From contig PAOZ01000036.1 in assembly GCA_002708695.1 (NCBI GenBank), forward strand, positions 1 to 42,217: a DNA stretch of 42,217 bases, written 5' to 3'. The DNA comes from Methanobacteriota archaeon (GTDB lineage: Archaea > Thermoplasmatota > Poseidoniia > Poseidoniales > Thalassarchaeaceae). The translations under genes were made by a program, and so were the position numbers. Shown in pieces: positions 1 to 8,201 of this stretch. Position 1 is the stretch's first letter. The number at the start of each line of letters is the position of its first letter. Under the pieces are notes generated by a model. That model saw nothing but the letters and a program-made list of their open reading frames with translations, was not told the DNA's origin and did no database searches.

Positions 1-227
1 AATCCATTTTCCTTGCATCTTTGAGAAAGAACCCGTTTCCCCATCGAAATTGTTCGTTTGGGCTGATTTAGAATTTTCTTAGCAAATTCTGGATCCCAAG
101 ATTGTATGTCATTAAATCGTAGTTTAAACTCGATTGAATTGTTTGTAAGTAATTGGATTTGTTGTGATTTAACCTCTTGAAAGAAGGTCTCCCATCGAGA
201 GCCAAAATCTTCAATCTGAAGGGTCAT
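1..227 (-). CDS. mcm: Replicative DNA helicase MCM, N-terminal fragment (runs off left edge)
   Basis: This reading frame is missing from the ORF track because it runs off the window edge. Reading the minus strand from an ATG at 227 gives 75 codons without a stop. The peptide starts MTLQIEDFGSRWETFF and continues with SWDPEFAKKILNQP. It follows the pattern of the archaeal MCM N-terminal domain A: an aromatic-rich 'W/F-E-x-F-F' helix, a beta strand, then 'F/W-D-P-x-L/F-A-x-x-L/I' and a helix with '..R....A/V L'. MCM is the hexameric ATP-driven 3'-5' helicase at the archaeal replication fork. The OB fold, zinc motif and AAA+ domain lie outside the window, so the call rests on about 75 residues. 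The gene is divergent from the PPC-domain gene across a 183-bp gap. Confidence 0.68.
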   Translation of the reverse strand, partial: MTLQIEDFGSRWETFFQEVKSQQIQLLTNNSIEFKLRFNDIQSWDPEFAKKILNQPKRTISMGKRVLSQRCKENG

Positions 228-346
228 ATTGTTCACCGGGAATTTGACGTGTGAATCGACCGTCTATGAATCAAGCGGCTAGTATCCTTTGAACCCCTTG
301 TTTTCTAGTGGAAATTCCATTTTTCTTCTGTTACATTTTTACTTCG

Positions 347-361
347 ATAGAATACTTCTAT
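347..361. promoter_or_regulatory. Perfect dyad in the mcm/PPC divergent intergenic region
   Basis: ATAGAA-TAC-TTCTAT is a perfect inverted repeat with 6-bp arms and a 3-bp spacer, about 50 bp upstream of the PPC-domain ATG. It sits in the only sizeable non-coding gap of the window (228-410), which separates two divergent genes. A second, weaker odd-length palindrome (TGGAAATTCCA) lies at 309-319. I see no convincing TATA box or tRNA in the gap. The dyad could be an operator, but it could also arise by chance in AT-rich DNA. Confidence 0.3.
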
Positions 362-410
362 TGGAAAAATTAACAGAGAATTTTAGGAACCGACGATTGT
401 TAGCAAGTAT

Positions 411-839
411 ATGGAATGGATAAGAAGCGGTGAAGATTTGTTTGTGAGAATAGATCCAGATGAAGAGATACATACATCTTTGCAAAAACTTGCTGATGAA
501 GTTGGATTTGATGCAGCAGCCATTACCAGTGGAATAGGGAGAACGCGTGATAATTTGTATGGGTATATGGATGATGAAGGAGTTTACCAGAGAAGGCCAT
601 TGGATCCTCCTTCAGAATTGGTTAGCCTATCGGGAAATATTGCTCGAACACAAGATGGCAAACCATTCACCCATATCCACTGCTGCTGGTCTGATGATCA
701 CAATGATGTTCATGCCGGACATATGTTCCAATCTACAGTTCATGTAGTAGCAGAAATTCACATTCGAATCATGAAAAATGCAATAATGACTCGTTGTCCA
801 GCTGTTGATTTAGAATTGTTAGTTCTCAAGTTTTCATGA
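411..839 (+). CDS. PPC/DUF296 domain protein
   Basis: This 142-residue protein is about the usual length for a stand-alone PPC (plant and prokaryote conserved, DUF296) domain. The family signature is visible: an N-terminal strand-helix with the 'AAITSGIGRTRD' loop, a central 'LVSLSGNIA' strand, and a histidine cluster HIHCCWSDD followed by HAGHM. This corresponds to the conserved 'PHxHxxLsd...GGHL' metal/ligand-site region. The domain forms trimers. In plants it occurs in AT-hook DNA-binding proteins; the role of free-standing prokaryotic versions is unclear, and no AT-hook is present here. The ATG at 411 has no clear Shine-Dalgarno sequence and may be leaderless. It is the first gene of a same-strand cluster, 33 bp ahead of the NIF3-like gene. 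Confidence 0.85.
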   Translation: MEWIRSGEDLFVRIDPDEEIHTSLQKLADEVGFDAAAITSGIGRTRDNLYGYMDDEGVYQRRPLDPPSELVSLSGNIARTQDGKPFTHIHCCWSDDHNDVHAGHMFQSTVHVVAEIHIRIMKNAIMTRCPAVDLELLVLKFS

Positions 840-872
840 TTCAGGATTTGATTAAGAGAAGGAGTAAGACGA

Positions 873-1790
873 ATGTCGACACCTACCATAGAGGATATGA
901 TTCGGAAAATTTGTTCCGAATATCGTGTTAATTCAATTCCCGATTCCTCAAGAGCTTGGAATGGCCCACAGATAATTTCTGATTTGAATCGTCCATGCAG
1001 GCTAATCGTTTCTGCGACAGATGCAAGTCTTGAAGTGATTGAAAAATCTGTAAAATTGGGGGCAGATATTTTGATTTGCCATCATGGACTTACTTGGACT
1101 CATGGATGTATTCCATTGCCATCAAGTGATGAAATAGAAGCAGCGAGAACTCAATTAGCTATTGACAATAATCTAACAATAATTGGATTGCATTTGCCAA
1201 TGGATGCACACCCCTCTTTAGGAAACAATGCAGTTCTTTCCAAAGCGATAGATGCAGATTTTGAAAGAAATTGGTATTCAACAAAAGGTCACCCAAGTCC
1301 TTTGTTTCATGAGTTCACACAATCTAATGACAATACTTCTTGGCCAGAAATAATTGATTTAGAAGATGGACGAAAATCAATGCAAATCGGAATTATTTCT
1401 CGTGTAAAATCTTGTTCTAGATTAGAAATCAAATCTAGATTAGAAGAATTAATTGGAATGGAACAAACAAGTAACGAAATGATTCGATGCTTTCCTGAAG
1501 ATAGAAACTTAGAATCTACTTTGGTAAACACGGTTGCGATTTGTACAGGTGCTGCAGGCGGAGCAATCATTGAAGCAAAGGAATCAGGCGCCGATTTACT
1601 CATTAGTGGTGAAGGCCCTGCACATGCCGCAATTCTCGCTCATGAATCGGGGGTGGGTTTACTCTTAGGGGGACATCATGCAACTGAAACTGTTGGGCCA
1701 AGAGCACTGGTTGAATGGTTAAATGAAGAATCCAATAACAACAATTGGTCTTTGAAAGCCACATTTATTTCTTCTCCGATAGGATTGTAA
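873..1790 (+). CDS. NIF3-like dinuclear metal centre protein (GTP cyclohydrolase 1 type 2 family)
   Basis: This 305-residue protein of the NIF3/YbgI (DUF34) family has the metal-binding histidines in their usual places. There is an N-terminal 'DILICHHGLTW' (about residues 67-77), a central 'GLHLPMDAH', and a C-terminal 'GGHHATETVGPRAL' (about 266-279). The glycine-rich 'AICTGAAGGAI' and 'ADLLISGE' segments are also family features. NIF3 proteins form toroidal hexamers with a dinuclear metal centre. They are annotated as GTP cyclohydrolase 1 type 2, but the biological reaction is not settled. The ATG is preceded by GGAG at good spacing. It lies between the PPC gene and purM on the same strand and is probably co-transcribed with them. 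Confidence 0.9.
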   Translation: MSTPTIEDMIRKICSEYRVNSIPDSSRAWNGPQIISDLNRPCRLIVSATDASLEVIEKSVKLGADILICHHGLTWTHGCIPLPSSDEIEAARTQLAIDNNLTIIGLHLPMDAHPSLGNNAVLSKAIDADFERNWYSTKGHPSPLFHEFTQSNDNTSWPEIIDLEDGRKSMQIGIISRVKSCSRLEIKSRLEELIGMEQTSNEMIRCFPEDRNLESTLVNTVAICTGAAGGAIIEAKESGADLLISGEGPAHAAILAHESGVGLLLGGHHATETVGPRALVEWLNEESNNNNWSLKATFISSPIGL

Positions 1791-1841
1791 TTACAATTTT
1801 TCAATCCGAAGGCTGATGTGTTGAATGCTCAAGCCACTAAC

Positions 1842-2936
1842 ATGGGCGAGGGAATAGATTATGCGAGTTCCGGCGTCGATATTGATTTAGAAGGAGTCGC
1901 AGTCTCTTCTCTAATAGGTGCATTAGGCAGTTCAGTAAGGCGCCCAGGAACCGTTGGTGCGCCTGTAGATCTTCCAGGTGGTTTTGGTGGACTTGTTGAA
2001 TTTGGAGATAATTATCTTGCATTGGCTACTGATGGGGTAGGCTCGAAATTATCGATTGCTACAAAGTTGAAGCAATGGTTTGGGGTGGGTATAGATTGTA
2101 TGGCAATGAATGTGAATGATTTGTTATGTGTTGGTGCTGAACCCATTGCTTTTGTGGATTATATTGCAGTTCCAAAACCAGATCCCGATACTCATGCAGC
2201 AATAGGAGCAAGTCTTGCTGAGGCATGCAAGAGAGCACGTGTTACACTTGCTGGAGGAGAAACAGCGAGTCTACCTGGTATAGTAACTGAATTAGATCTC
2301 TCAGGTACAGCCCTAGGCTGGTTATCCAAAGGAAATGAAATTACAGGAGCGAATCTAAAGGAAGGAGACATTCTAATTGGTCTTCCATCTTCTGGAGTTC
2401 ATTCAAATGGATATTCTTTGGTTCGAAAGGTGATGGAAATTTCTGGTAATTCATGGGATGACCCTTGGCCTGTACCAATAGATGAAGAAAGAATTGAGCG
2501 ATTCAACGAAGGCCCAATCACATTTGGTGAAGTATTTTTGAACCCAACAAGAATTTACGTCGACCCAGTAATCGATTTGATTCAAGATGGGCCTTGTTCT
2601 CCAGACAATATTCATGCAATTTGTCACATCACAGGAGGGGGATTGTCCAATCTTCTTCGTCTACATAATTCTCTAGGATGGCATATTCATTCACCGTTGC
2701 CAATTTTATCTGAATTTGAATGGATTCAAAATGCAGGCAGAATTGATAGACGTGAGATGTATAGAACTTTCAATATGGGTTGTGGAATGATTATTGCAGT
2801 AGATGCAAATGTCGCTTCAGAAGTTTCAACTTGGCTACAGGATAAATTAGAAGGAAGTGCCATAATTGGTGAAGTTGTATCTAATGGCCATAAGGTAACT
2901 CATCGGGAATCTACAGTTATTTTTGAACACTATTGA
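1842..2936 (+). CDS. purM: Phosphoribosylformylglycinamidine cyclo-ligase (AIR synthetase)
   Basis: PurM catalyses ATP-dependent ring closure of FGAM to AIR, the fifth step of purine biosynthesis. Visible family features, in order, are 'SSGVDIDLEG' near the N-terminus, 'TDGVGSKL', the ATP/dimer core 'GIDCMAMNVNDLLCVGAEP', 'LAGGETASLPG', 'GLPSSGVHSNGYSLVRKV', 'HITGGGLSNLLR' and 'FNMGCGMI'. The track begins at a GTG (1818). I prefer the in-frame ATG at 1842 because MGEGIDYASSGVDID matches where PurM proteins normally begin, giving about 364 residues. Neither start has a strong Shine-Dalgarno sequence. The gene follows the NIF3 gene and ends about 40 bp before the next start. Confidence 0.95.
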   Translation: MGEGIDYASSGVDIDLEGVAVSSLIGALGSSVRRPGTVGAPVDLPGGFGGLVEFGDNYLALATDGVGSKLSIATKLKQWFGVGIDCMAMNVNDLLCVGAEPIAFVDYIAVPKPDPDTHAAIGASLAEACKRARVTLAGGETASLPGIVTELDLSGTALGWLSKGNEITGANLKEGDILIGLPSSGVHSNGYSLVRKVMEISGNSWDDPWPVPIDEERIERFNEGPITFGEVFLNPTRIYVDPVIDLIQDGPCSPDNIHAICHITGGGLSNLLRLHNSLGWHIHSPLPILSEFEWIQNAGRIDRREMYRTFNMGCGMIIAVDANVASEVSTWLQDKLEGSAIIGEVVSNGHKVTHRESTVIFEHY

Positions 2937-2975
2937 TTCTATTTGATTGAAATATTCTGGAATTTCATAGATGTT

Positions 2976-4268
2976 ATGGTTCCATGCAATTTGTGTAGAA
3001 CACCGACTGAAGAAAATAATCTAACAGGAGGAGTTTGTTCAGTTTGTTCACCTTGGTGGCCTAGTGTAAAATCAATGGTAGAACTAACACCTACTTGGCA
3101 AAAAGATGCTGAAGAATGTGAATTTTCTGATGAAACAATGAGGTGGATAGAAGAAAATAACATTCAACCAGATGACGAAGGATGGGCCAAGGTTCTGTCC
3201 AAAATTATGGGAGATACAGAAACGTCAGAATTACTTGATGAATGGAATGATCGAACAATTTCAATTATTTTAGAAGATATCAAGAGGGTGATTTTGCCTG
3301 AATTACCATTGTTCCAGAGAGGTATTTTTCGAAATCAAAAGATTTGGGGATTGTCCACTGATCTCAGGTTCGGCAAGGTAATGGATACCGAGGTCCTCTA
3401 CGACAATGGAGTATTACGGATTGATGGACATAAGATTGCATATGGTCCCGGCAACCTGCTCATGCGTTTTCTTTTGGAAAATCGTACCGACCCAGGTGGT
3501 CGATTTTCTAGAGTAATGCAACAATTACTTGGGTTAAGTGCAAAGGATTTGAGTCAAAGAGAAAGAATACCTGAAACCAATTCCAATCGAAAATGGGAAG
3601 GAGGGTTTCGTTTAGCTGGTTCCGTAAGACCATTTTTGTTGGGTTCCGAATTTAATTCACCTGACCCCCCATTTGATTGGAATCCCGAAGGATTTGATCT
3701 TGTTGTGTTGGATAATGAACGGAATAGACATAGAATGCCGTTACCGAAATCAAGCAGATCAATTGAAGCATTTACTGCTATTTGGAATGGTAGAGATGGG
3801 TCAATATTGGCTAAACATTTACGCGGGATTTCATTTAGATGGGCGCTAAATACTGGAATTATACAAAGCGATAGTATTGCTAATCCCACTGAGCGTTCGT
3901 TTCAATTGTTGAGAACTATTGTTGATTCAATGCCTCATATTGAAGTAGATGGTTTTCAACTAGCAATCATCGGAACTTCAGGTGTTGAATGGAGAATAAG
4001 TGCGGGTACTGGAATGCATGGAGCACCTTACATTGTTCGTCCAGTTGGCAGAACACCTCTTGGAAACGTAGTACTTTTTCGAGAAGTATGTGTTTATGAT
4101 GATTCAGAACAACTTCCCATCGGTGATCGTATTGCAACAATGGCACTTGGTCTAATGAATGATGAGGATACAGCAAAGAGAGTAGATACTGTTCGGCAAG
4201 GCATCAATATGGTTACTCGACATTTCTCTGAATCGTTACATAAACCACGGGAAGTGCCATATCGATGA
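2976..4268 (+). CDS. Zinc-ribbon protein of unknown function (paralogue of the 18478 gene)
   Basis: I do not recognise a described family. The track start is a TTG at 2943; the in-frame ATG at 2976 puts the first residues MVPCNLCRTP directly at a putative zinc ribbon (C-x2-C ... C-x2-C), giving 430 residues. The middle is globular, with no signal peptide or membrane segment. The C-terminal part reads 'IIGTSGVEWRIS', then about 45 residues later 'LPIGDRIATMALGLMNDED'. The 723-residue protein at 18478-20649 has 'IKGNTGTEYQIK' followed at similar spacing by 'LPIGDQIATLALICSRD', and it also begins with a C-x2-C ribbon. The two are therefore probably related. It sits between purM and trm1, so a cytoplasmic, nucleic-acid-related role is conceivable but unproven. 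Confidence 0.8.
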   Translation: MVPCNLCRTPTEENNLTGGVCSVCSPWWPSVKSMVELTPTWQKDAEECEFSDETMRWIEENNIQPDDEGWAKVLSKIMGDTETSELLDEWNDRTISIILEDIKRVILPELPLFQRGIFRNQKIWGLSTDLRFGKVMDTEVLYDNGVLRIDGHKIAYGPGNLLMRFLLENRTDPGGRFSRVMQQLLGLSAKDLSQRERIPETNSNRKWEGGFRLAGSVRPFLLGSEFNSPDPPFDWNPEGFDLVVLDNERNRHRMPLPKSSRSIEAFTAIWNGRDGSILAKHLRGISFRWALNTGIIQSDSIANPTERSFQLLRTIVDSMPHIEVDGFQLAIIGTSGVEWRISAGTGMHGAPYIVRPVGRTPLGNVVLFREVCVYDDSEQLPIGDRIATMALGLMNDEDTAKRVDTVRQGINMVTRHFSESLHKPREVPYR

Positions 4269-4284
4269 GCCCTTTCATAGAATC

Positions 4285-5622
4285 ATGGAAGAGGAAAAGA
4301 CGACACTACTTCTAGAGGGAGCAACCCCTTCCATTTTACCCATTCCTTCTGAAATGGACGAACATTTTGGTCGGGGACCAGGTTCCAAAGGATTGCGTGA
4401 AGTATTCCATAATTCAGTAATGGCAGGAAGCAGAACTAGATCTGTATTATTGCTTCACCATATTCTTTCAAGTTCTTATTTTCCAGAGGGGCCAATTCGA
4501 ATATTGGATGGGTTGGGAGCATCTGGAATTCGAGCCAGAAGATGGTTGACTGAACTACCACCGGAGCAATCTACTCGCTTGGATTCACATGTATGTGATA
4601 TTCTTCCAGAGTCGTTGGAATGGGTTGAGAAAAATTCGGAACGCTTCAATTTAGAAGGTCAGATTAAATTGATTTTAGGAGATTTAAGATCCAGAGTACT
4701 TGAGGGAGGTTGGCATTGGATAGACCTAGATCCATATGGTTCTCCTGTTCAATTTTTAGATCCAGTCATTCAAGCGCTTTCAAGGGATGCAATTCTTGAG
4801 GTTACGGCTACCGATACTGCAGCGTTAACAGGATCTAGCAAAGGTCCGACCATGCGACGTTATGGTGCATTTGTTAGAACCGATAAATGGGCTCACGATT
4901 CTGGATTACGTGTTTTAATGGCCAATATTGCTCGAATTGCTGCTCGTCATGATCGTTCCATTGAACCTTTGTTATCTGTATGGGAATCTCATCACCTTAG
5001 AGTGTCTGTACGGGTTAGAAGATCGAAACAAGGTGCAAGTTCAGTGGAGAAGAATATAGGTTGGCGAATCATTAATCCAACACCTACAGAACTCCAATCT
5101 AGTATTGATGCAGGTTTGCATTCTCATGGTAGTCCTGAAAGAAGTCAACCACTTTGCTTCCTACCTTTCCGTCATCCAGTGAATCATAAAGATCGTCGAG
5201 TTTCCGGACCTCTTTGGACAGGTCCTTTAACATCACAAGAAGTTCTATCTTCTTTGAATTTGGATGTAGCTGAAAAGTTATGTGTTCCAGAAACAGAATC
5301 CCTTACGTCGTGGGGTTTTCCGAGTAATCAGCATGAATCATTGATTGAACAATCTCGTCGTTCAATAACTAGATCACTTCTTCGTTTTTCTGAAGAAGCC
5401 AAAGTCAATCCCTCATCCTCGTTATTGATAGTTGATCGATTACATCCTCATATTCCATTGAATGGACCACCTTCGCCTTCGAAGTTAGCAGAAGTTCTAA
5501 CTGAATCGGGACATCCTTCTTGTGTTGCTTCTTATCCTAATCCTGCAATATTAACATCTGCTCCTTGGGATTTAATCTATGATCTTGCATTAGAATCTTC
5601 AACTGCTTCACTTCAATTGTAA
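4285..5622 (+). CDS. trm1: tRNA (guanine(26)-N(2))-dimethyltransferase Trm1
   Basis: Trm1 uses S-adenosylmethionine to make N2-methyl and N2,N2-dimethylguanosine at position 26 of tRNA. The 445-residue protein is near the usual archaeal/eukaryal length and shows the family motifs. These are 'EGATPSILP' and 'NSVMAGSRTRSVLLL' at the N-terminus, the SAM loop 'ILDGLGASGIRARRW' (about 73-87), the catalytic 'DLDPYGSPVQFLDP' (about 147-160) and 'EVTATDTAALTGSSKGP'. The rest matches the C-terminal Trm1 domain in layout. The ATG lies 16 bp after the zinc-ribbon gene, so the two are likely co-transcribed. The stop codon is 1 bp from the stop of the convergent moaA. Confidence 0.95.
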   Translation: MEEEKTTLLLEGATPSILPIPSEMDEHFGRGPGSKGLREVFHNSVMAGSRTRSVLLLHHILSSSYFPEGPIRILDGLGASGIRARRWLTELPPEQSTRLDSHVCDILPESLEWVEKNSERFNLEGQIKLILGDLRSRVLEGGWHWIDLDPYGSPVQFLDPVIQALSRDAILEVTATDTAALTGSSKGPTMRRYGAFVRTDKWAHDSGLRVLMANIARIAARHDRSIEPLLSVWESHHLRVSVRVRRSKQGASSVEKNIGWRIINPTPTELQSSIDAGLHSHGSPERSQPLCFLPFRHPVNHKDRRVSGPLWTGPLTSQEVLSSLNLDVAEKLCVPETESLTSWGFPSNQHESLIEQSRRSITRSLLRFSEEAKVNPSSSLLIVDRLHPHIPLNGPPSPSKLAEVLTESGHPSCVASYPNPAILTSAPWDLIYDLALESSTASLQL

Positions 5623-5623
5623 T

Positions 5624-6646
5624 TTATCCCCCGATGTATGACATCTCAATTTTTGGAAGTACAATTGTTCCCGGTTTAGGTGTTTTACTTCTCAGTTCAG
5701 AATACCTGTCTTCTCTTGATTTCCAAATTTCTGAAATCACATTTTGGATTGTATTTTTGTTACCCTCGTCTCTTATTATTGATTTTAGATCAGTTCCCTT
5801 TGATGCAAAAAGACAGGTGAATATTCGACCTTCTGCCGAAATCCTTGCCCGTGTACAATCTCCACAGAATGGTTGGGATACGGATGAAATAAAACCGATT
5901 TCAAAACCCCTTTTCCCTTCAACCATCCATCGTTTGGCAACTTCTCCCCTATGTGTTGAATCGATAGGAATTAGATTCATTCTTTTCTTCAGATAATTAT
6001 GAATTTCAGAACTTGGAACGACATTATTGTATCTCCATCTATTGTGGTTTCCTACGTCCATGAATTCAATAAATCTCAGAGACACTGGAAGATGTTCAAA
6101 TTGTTCAATTAATCGATCTATATCTTGTTCATTTATTCCTCTACGAATAACGCTGTTAATCCTGACTTGGCCAAGATCGCACTCAATAGCTTCATCTATT
6201 GCATTTAGAATAGAATCGAGTTTTTCACCAGAGGTGTTAGTGATTTGTTCAAACACTTTTGGGTCTAATGAATCTAGGCTGAAAGTAACTCGATTTAATC
6301 CGGCTTTTCGCAGTGATTTCCCTCGGCCACCAAAAAGTAAACCATTGGTAGTCATGGCTATTTCAACAGGGTGTTTTGAAAGCATTTGGATTAGGTCCTC
6401 CAACCCTCGTCGCAACAAAGGCTCTCCCCCCGTTAAACGAATTTTCTTTACTCCGAGTGGAATCAACGATTCAACAATCGAATTTATTTCTTCAAAAGTT
6501 AGTAATTCATTTCGATGCATGAATCGATGTTTTGAATCGAATATTTCTGCTGGCATACAATAATCACATCTCATATTACAACGGTCTGTAACTGAGATTC
6601 TCAAATCATGAAGCGGGCGGCCTAATTGGTCCAACACCCCATGCAT
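5624..6646 (-). CDS. moaA: GTP 3',8-cyclase MoaA (molybdenum cofactor biosynthesis)
   Basis: MoaA is the radical-SAM enzyme that rearranges GTP to 3',8-cyclo-GTP in the first step of molybdopterin synthesis. The N-terminal radical-SAM cluster motif C-x3-C-x2-C is seen in 'VTDRCNMRCDYCMPAE'. The C-terminal second 4Fe-4S site is seen in 'QPFCGDCTRARIS' plus a cysteine in 'IFTCLF'. The chain ends in the conserved double glycine (SYIGG) required by the family. 'RLTGGEPLLRRGL' is the SAM-binding segment. The track start is a TTG at 6676, followed by an ATG at 6673. I chose the ATG at 6646 (MHGVLDQLGRPLHDLRIS) because MoaA proteins typically begin about 8 residues before 'GR..xxLRISVTDRC'. No other moa gene is in the window. 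Confidence 0.95.
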   Translation of the reverse strand: MHGVLDQLGRPLHDLRISVTDRCNMRCDYCMPAEIFDSKHRFMHRNELLTFEEINSIVESLIPLGVKKIRLTGGEPLLRRGLEDLIQMLSKHPVEIAMTTNGLLFGGRGKSLRKAGLNRVTFSLDSLDPKVFEQITNTSGEKLDSILNAIDEAIECDLGQVRINSVIRRGINEQDIDRLIEQFEHLPVSLRFIEFMDVGNHNRWRYNNVVPSSEIHNYLKKRMNLIPIDSTHRGEVAKRWMVEGKRGFEIGFISSVSQPFCGDCTRARISAEGRIFTCLFASKGTDLKSIIRDEGNKNTIQNVISEIWKSREDRYSELRSKTPKPGTIVLPKIEMSYIGG

Positions 6647-6736
6647 ATTATGGCAAGGGAATAGACACTGCATCAATCATACTGCTCAATTATTTCGTGT
6701 GGAGTGATTGAAGTAGTACCGAATCTTCCGAGATAC

Positions 6737-7606
6737 ATGAACAAAGGCGTGACCATAGCAGGTGGGGTAGTAACTGGGATATTTTTACTCTTGACAATAT
6801 TGGGCAGTGTTATTGCAGGTTCCACTGTTGAAGAACTTGAGAACTTTGACGATAATCCTGCTCCATATTATACTCCGTCTGAGAACGGAGAAGTCACATT
6901 CACTTTTATCGATGATGATCGTCAAGGAAGTGTTGCCTTTGAAGTACTTCTAGATCTTGATTATGTGGACGAAGACAAAGACGGCATGATTGATAATTGC
7001 GATGGCTTTCAAGTCACCATCACAGATGAAAACGGTATTGATGTGACAGAAAATGTTTCAAAGATGGATTGTTGGTATGATGCACTCTACGCCGAAGATC
7101 CAATGCATGATGGAAAGGTCATCCACACCTATGTATGTGATACATACTTTGGATCAGATGATTGTGACATCAATTCAAATTATACCATTACATTGACACT
7201 GAGAGATTCCAACGAAACTAAGAATTTCGTTCTTTTCGATAATGACGCATATTCAGTAGCAATGTTAACAGCTCTTGGGGATGATATTGGTGCAGCACTT
7301 GGAGGAGGGGCGCTTGCTACTTTGGGATGTTGTGGAATTCCTATTGGTTTGATTATTCTGATTATTGGATTAGCAATTGGTGGACCTCAACCTCAACCAC
7401 AAATGATGATGGGGGGACAAATGCCGATGGGGGGACAAATGCCGATGGCAGGTTCAATGCCAATGAACCAAATGGGTGGAACTCTTCCTATGCAAACTCC
7501 CGTTCAGAGTATGCAACCACCTTTGAGTAGTGGTGCTACAGAATCTACCGTTCCAGATATGGCTGCAGCTTATGAAAATCAATTCTCCCAGCCCCCAACA
7601 GAGTAA
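6737..7606 (+). CDS. Two-helix membrane protein with acidic external domain and Met-rich tail
   Basis: Unknown family. From the ATG at 6737 the protein has about 289 residues. It starts with a hydrophobic helix (GVTIAGGVVTGIFLLLTILG), followed by an aspartate-rich domain of about 160 residues with several cysteines, e.g. 'DDCDINSNYTITLTL'. A second helix (GCCGIPIGLIILIIGLAIGG) and a tail of repeated GGQMPM/AGSMPM units follow. The likely topology is two membrane passes with the Asp-rich domain outside and the tail in the cytoplasm. The track start is a GTG at 6704. An AT-rich element (AATTATTT, 6688-6695) lies too close to 6704 to serve as its TATA box but at a plausible distance for 6737. 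The gene is divergent from moaA. Confidence 0.75.
   Translation: MNKGVTIAGGVVTGIFLLLTILGSVIAGSTVEELENFDDNPAPYYTPSENGEVTFTFIDDDRQGSVAFEVLLDLDYVDEDKDGMIDNCDGFQVTITDENGIDVTENVSKMDCWYDALYAEDPMHDGKVIHTYVCDTYFGSDDCDINSNYTITLTLRDSNETKNFVLFDNDAYSVAMLTALGDDIGAALGGGALATLGCCGIPIGLIILIIGLAIGGPQPQPQMMMGGQMPMGGQMPMAGSMPMNQMGGTLPMQTPVQSMQPPLSSGATESTVPDMAAAYENQFSQPPTE
7411..7446 (+). repeat. 18-bp tandem repeat coding GGQMPM
   Basis: Two perfect adjacent copies of GGGGGGACAAATGCCGAT lie inside the membrane protein gene and encode two GGQMPM units. A diverged third unit (AGSMPM) follows. In-frame duplication of an 18-bp unit probably lengthens or shortens this low-complexity tail. Confidence 0.9.
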
Positions 7607-7635
7607 GTAAAATTTTGAAATTAAGTGGTGAAATC

Positions 7636-8199
7636 ATGATTCAAATCACCGACAAAGCAAAAGAAATGCTCCTTCAGTTTCAACAGAAAGCTGATGATGA
7701 TATTAAGCGCGTTCTTAGAGTTGAGATAATTGGTCGAGGAGACAAGGGATTTCGATATGATTTGAATTTAGTCGATATTGAAGAAAAGGATGAATCTGAC
7801 AATGTTTGCGAAGTTGATGATATGACAGTTCTAATTGCGGAAAGAAGCATGCAATACATGGAAGGCGCAACATTAGATTTCGTCGAGACGTTGATGGGAG
7901 GAGGATTTCAATTTGACAATCCAAATCCAATGTGGGTTGATGACATCTCGGTTGCTGTAGCTGAGGTGATTCAAACTGATGTTAGTCCAATGGTTGCATC
8001 TCACGGAGGAACTGTTGAATTACTCGGAGTCGATGGAGACAAAGCAGTCATTGCATTTGGAGGAGGATGTCAAGGATGCGGAATGGCAGATGTTACTCTT
8101 AAGCAAGGAATTGAAGTTGCAATTAAGAACAAAGTTCCTTCGATTTCTTCTATAGTTGATGCTACAGATCATGCAGCTGGAACGAATCCATTTTATTGA
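7636..8199 (+). CDS. nfuA: NfuA-type Fe-S cluster carrier (degenerate A-type domain plus NifU C-terminal domain)
   Basis: The protein has the two-domain plan of bacterial NfuA and a similar length (187 residues from the ATG; E. coli NfuA has about 190). Residues 1-95 look like an IscA/HesB-type domain lacking the three conserved cysteines (MIQITDKAKEMLL ... 'YMEGATLDFVETL'). The second half is a NifU C-terminal domain with the cluster-binding C-x2-C in 'AFGGGCQGCGMADVTLKQG'. Even the tail 'DATDHAAGTNPFY' resembles the NfuA end. NfuA delivers 4Fe-4S clusters to target enzymes, especially under oxidative stress. The track start is a TTG at 7615; the ATG at 7636 has GTGGTGA just upstream and begins the domain. 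Client enzymes nearby could include MoaA. Confidence 0.9.
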   Translation: MIQITDKAKEMLLQFQQKADDDIKRVLRVEIIGRGDKGFRYDLNLVDIEEKDESDNVCEVDDMTVLIAERSMQYMEGATLDFVETLMGGGFQFDNPNPMWVDDISVAVAEVIQTDVSPMVASHGGTVELLGVDGDKAVIAFGGGCQGCGMADVTLKQGIEVAIKNKVPSISSIVDATDHAAGTNPFY

Positions 8200-8201
8200 T
8201 T

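Noticed and set aside
6027-6563. 178-residue plus-strand ORF
   Set aside because: It lies entirely antisense to moaA, whose catalytic motifs are clear; Ser/Ile/Phe-rich composition is typical of a shadow frame.
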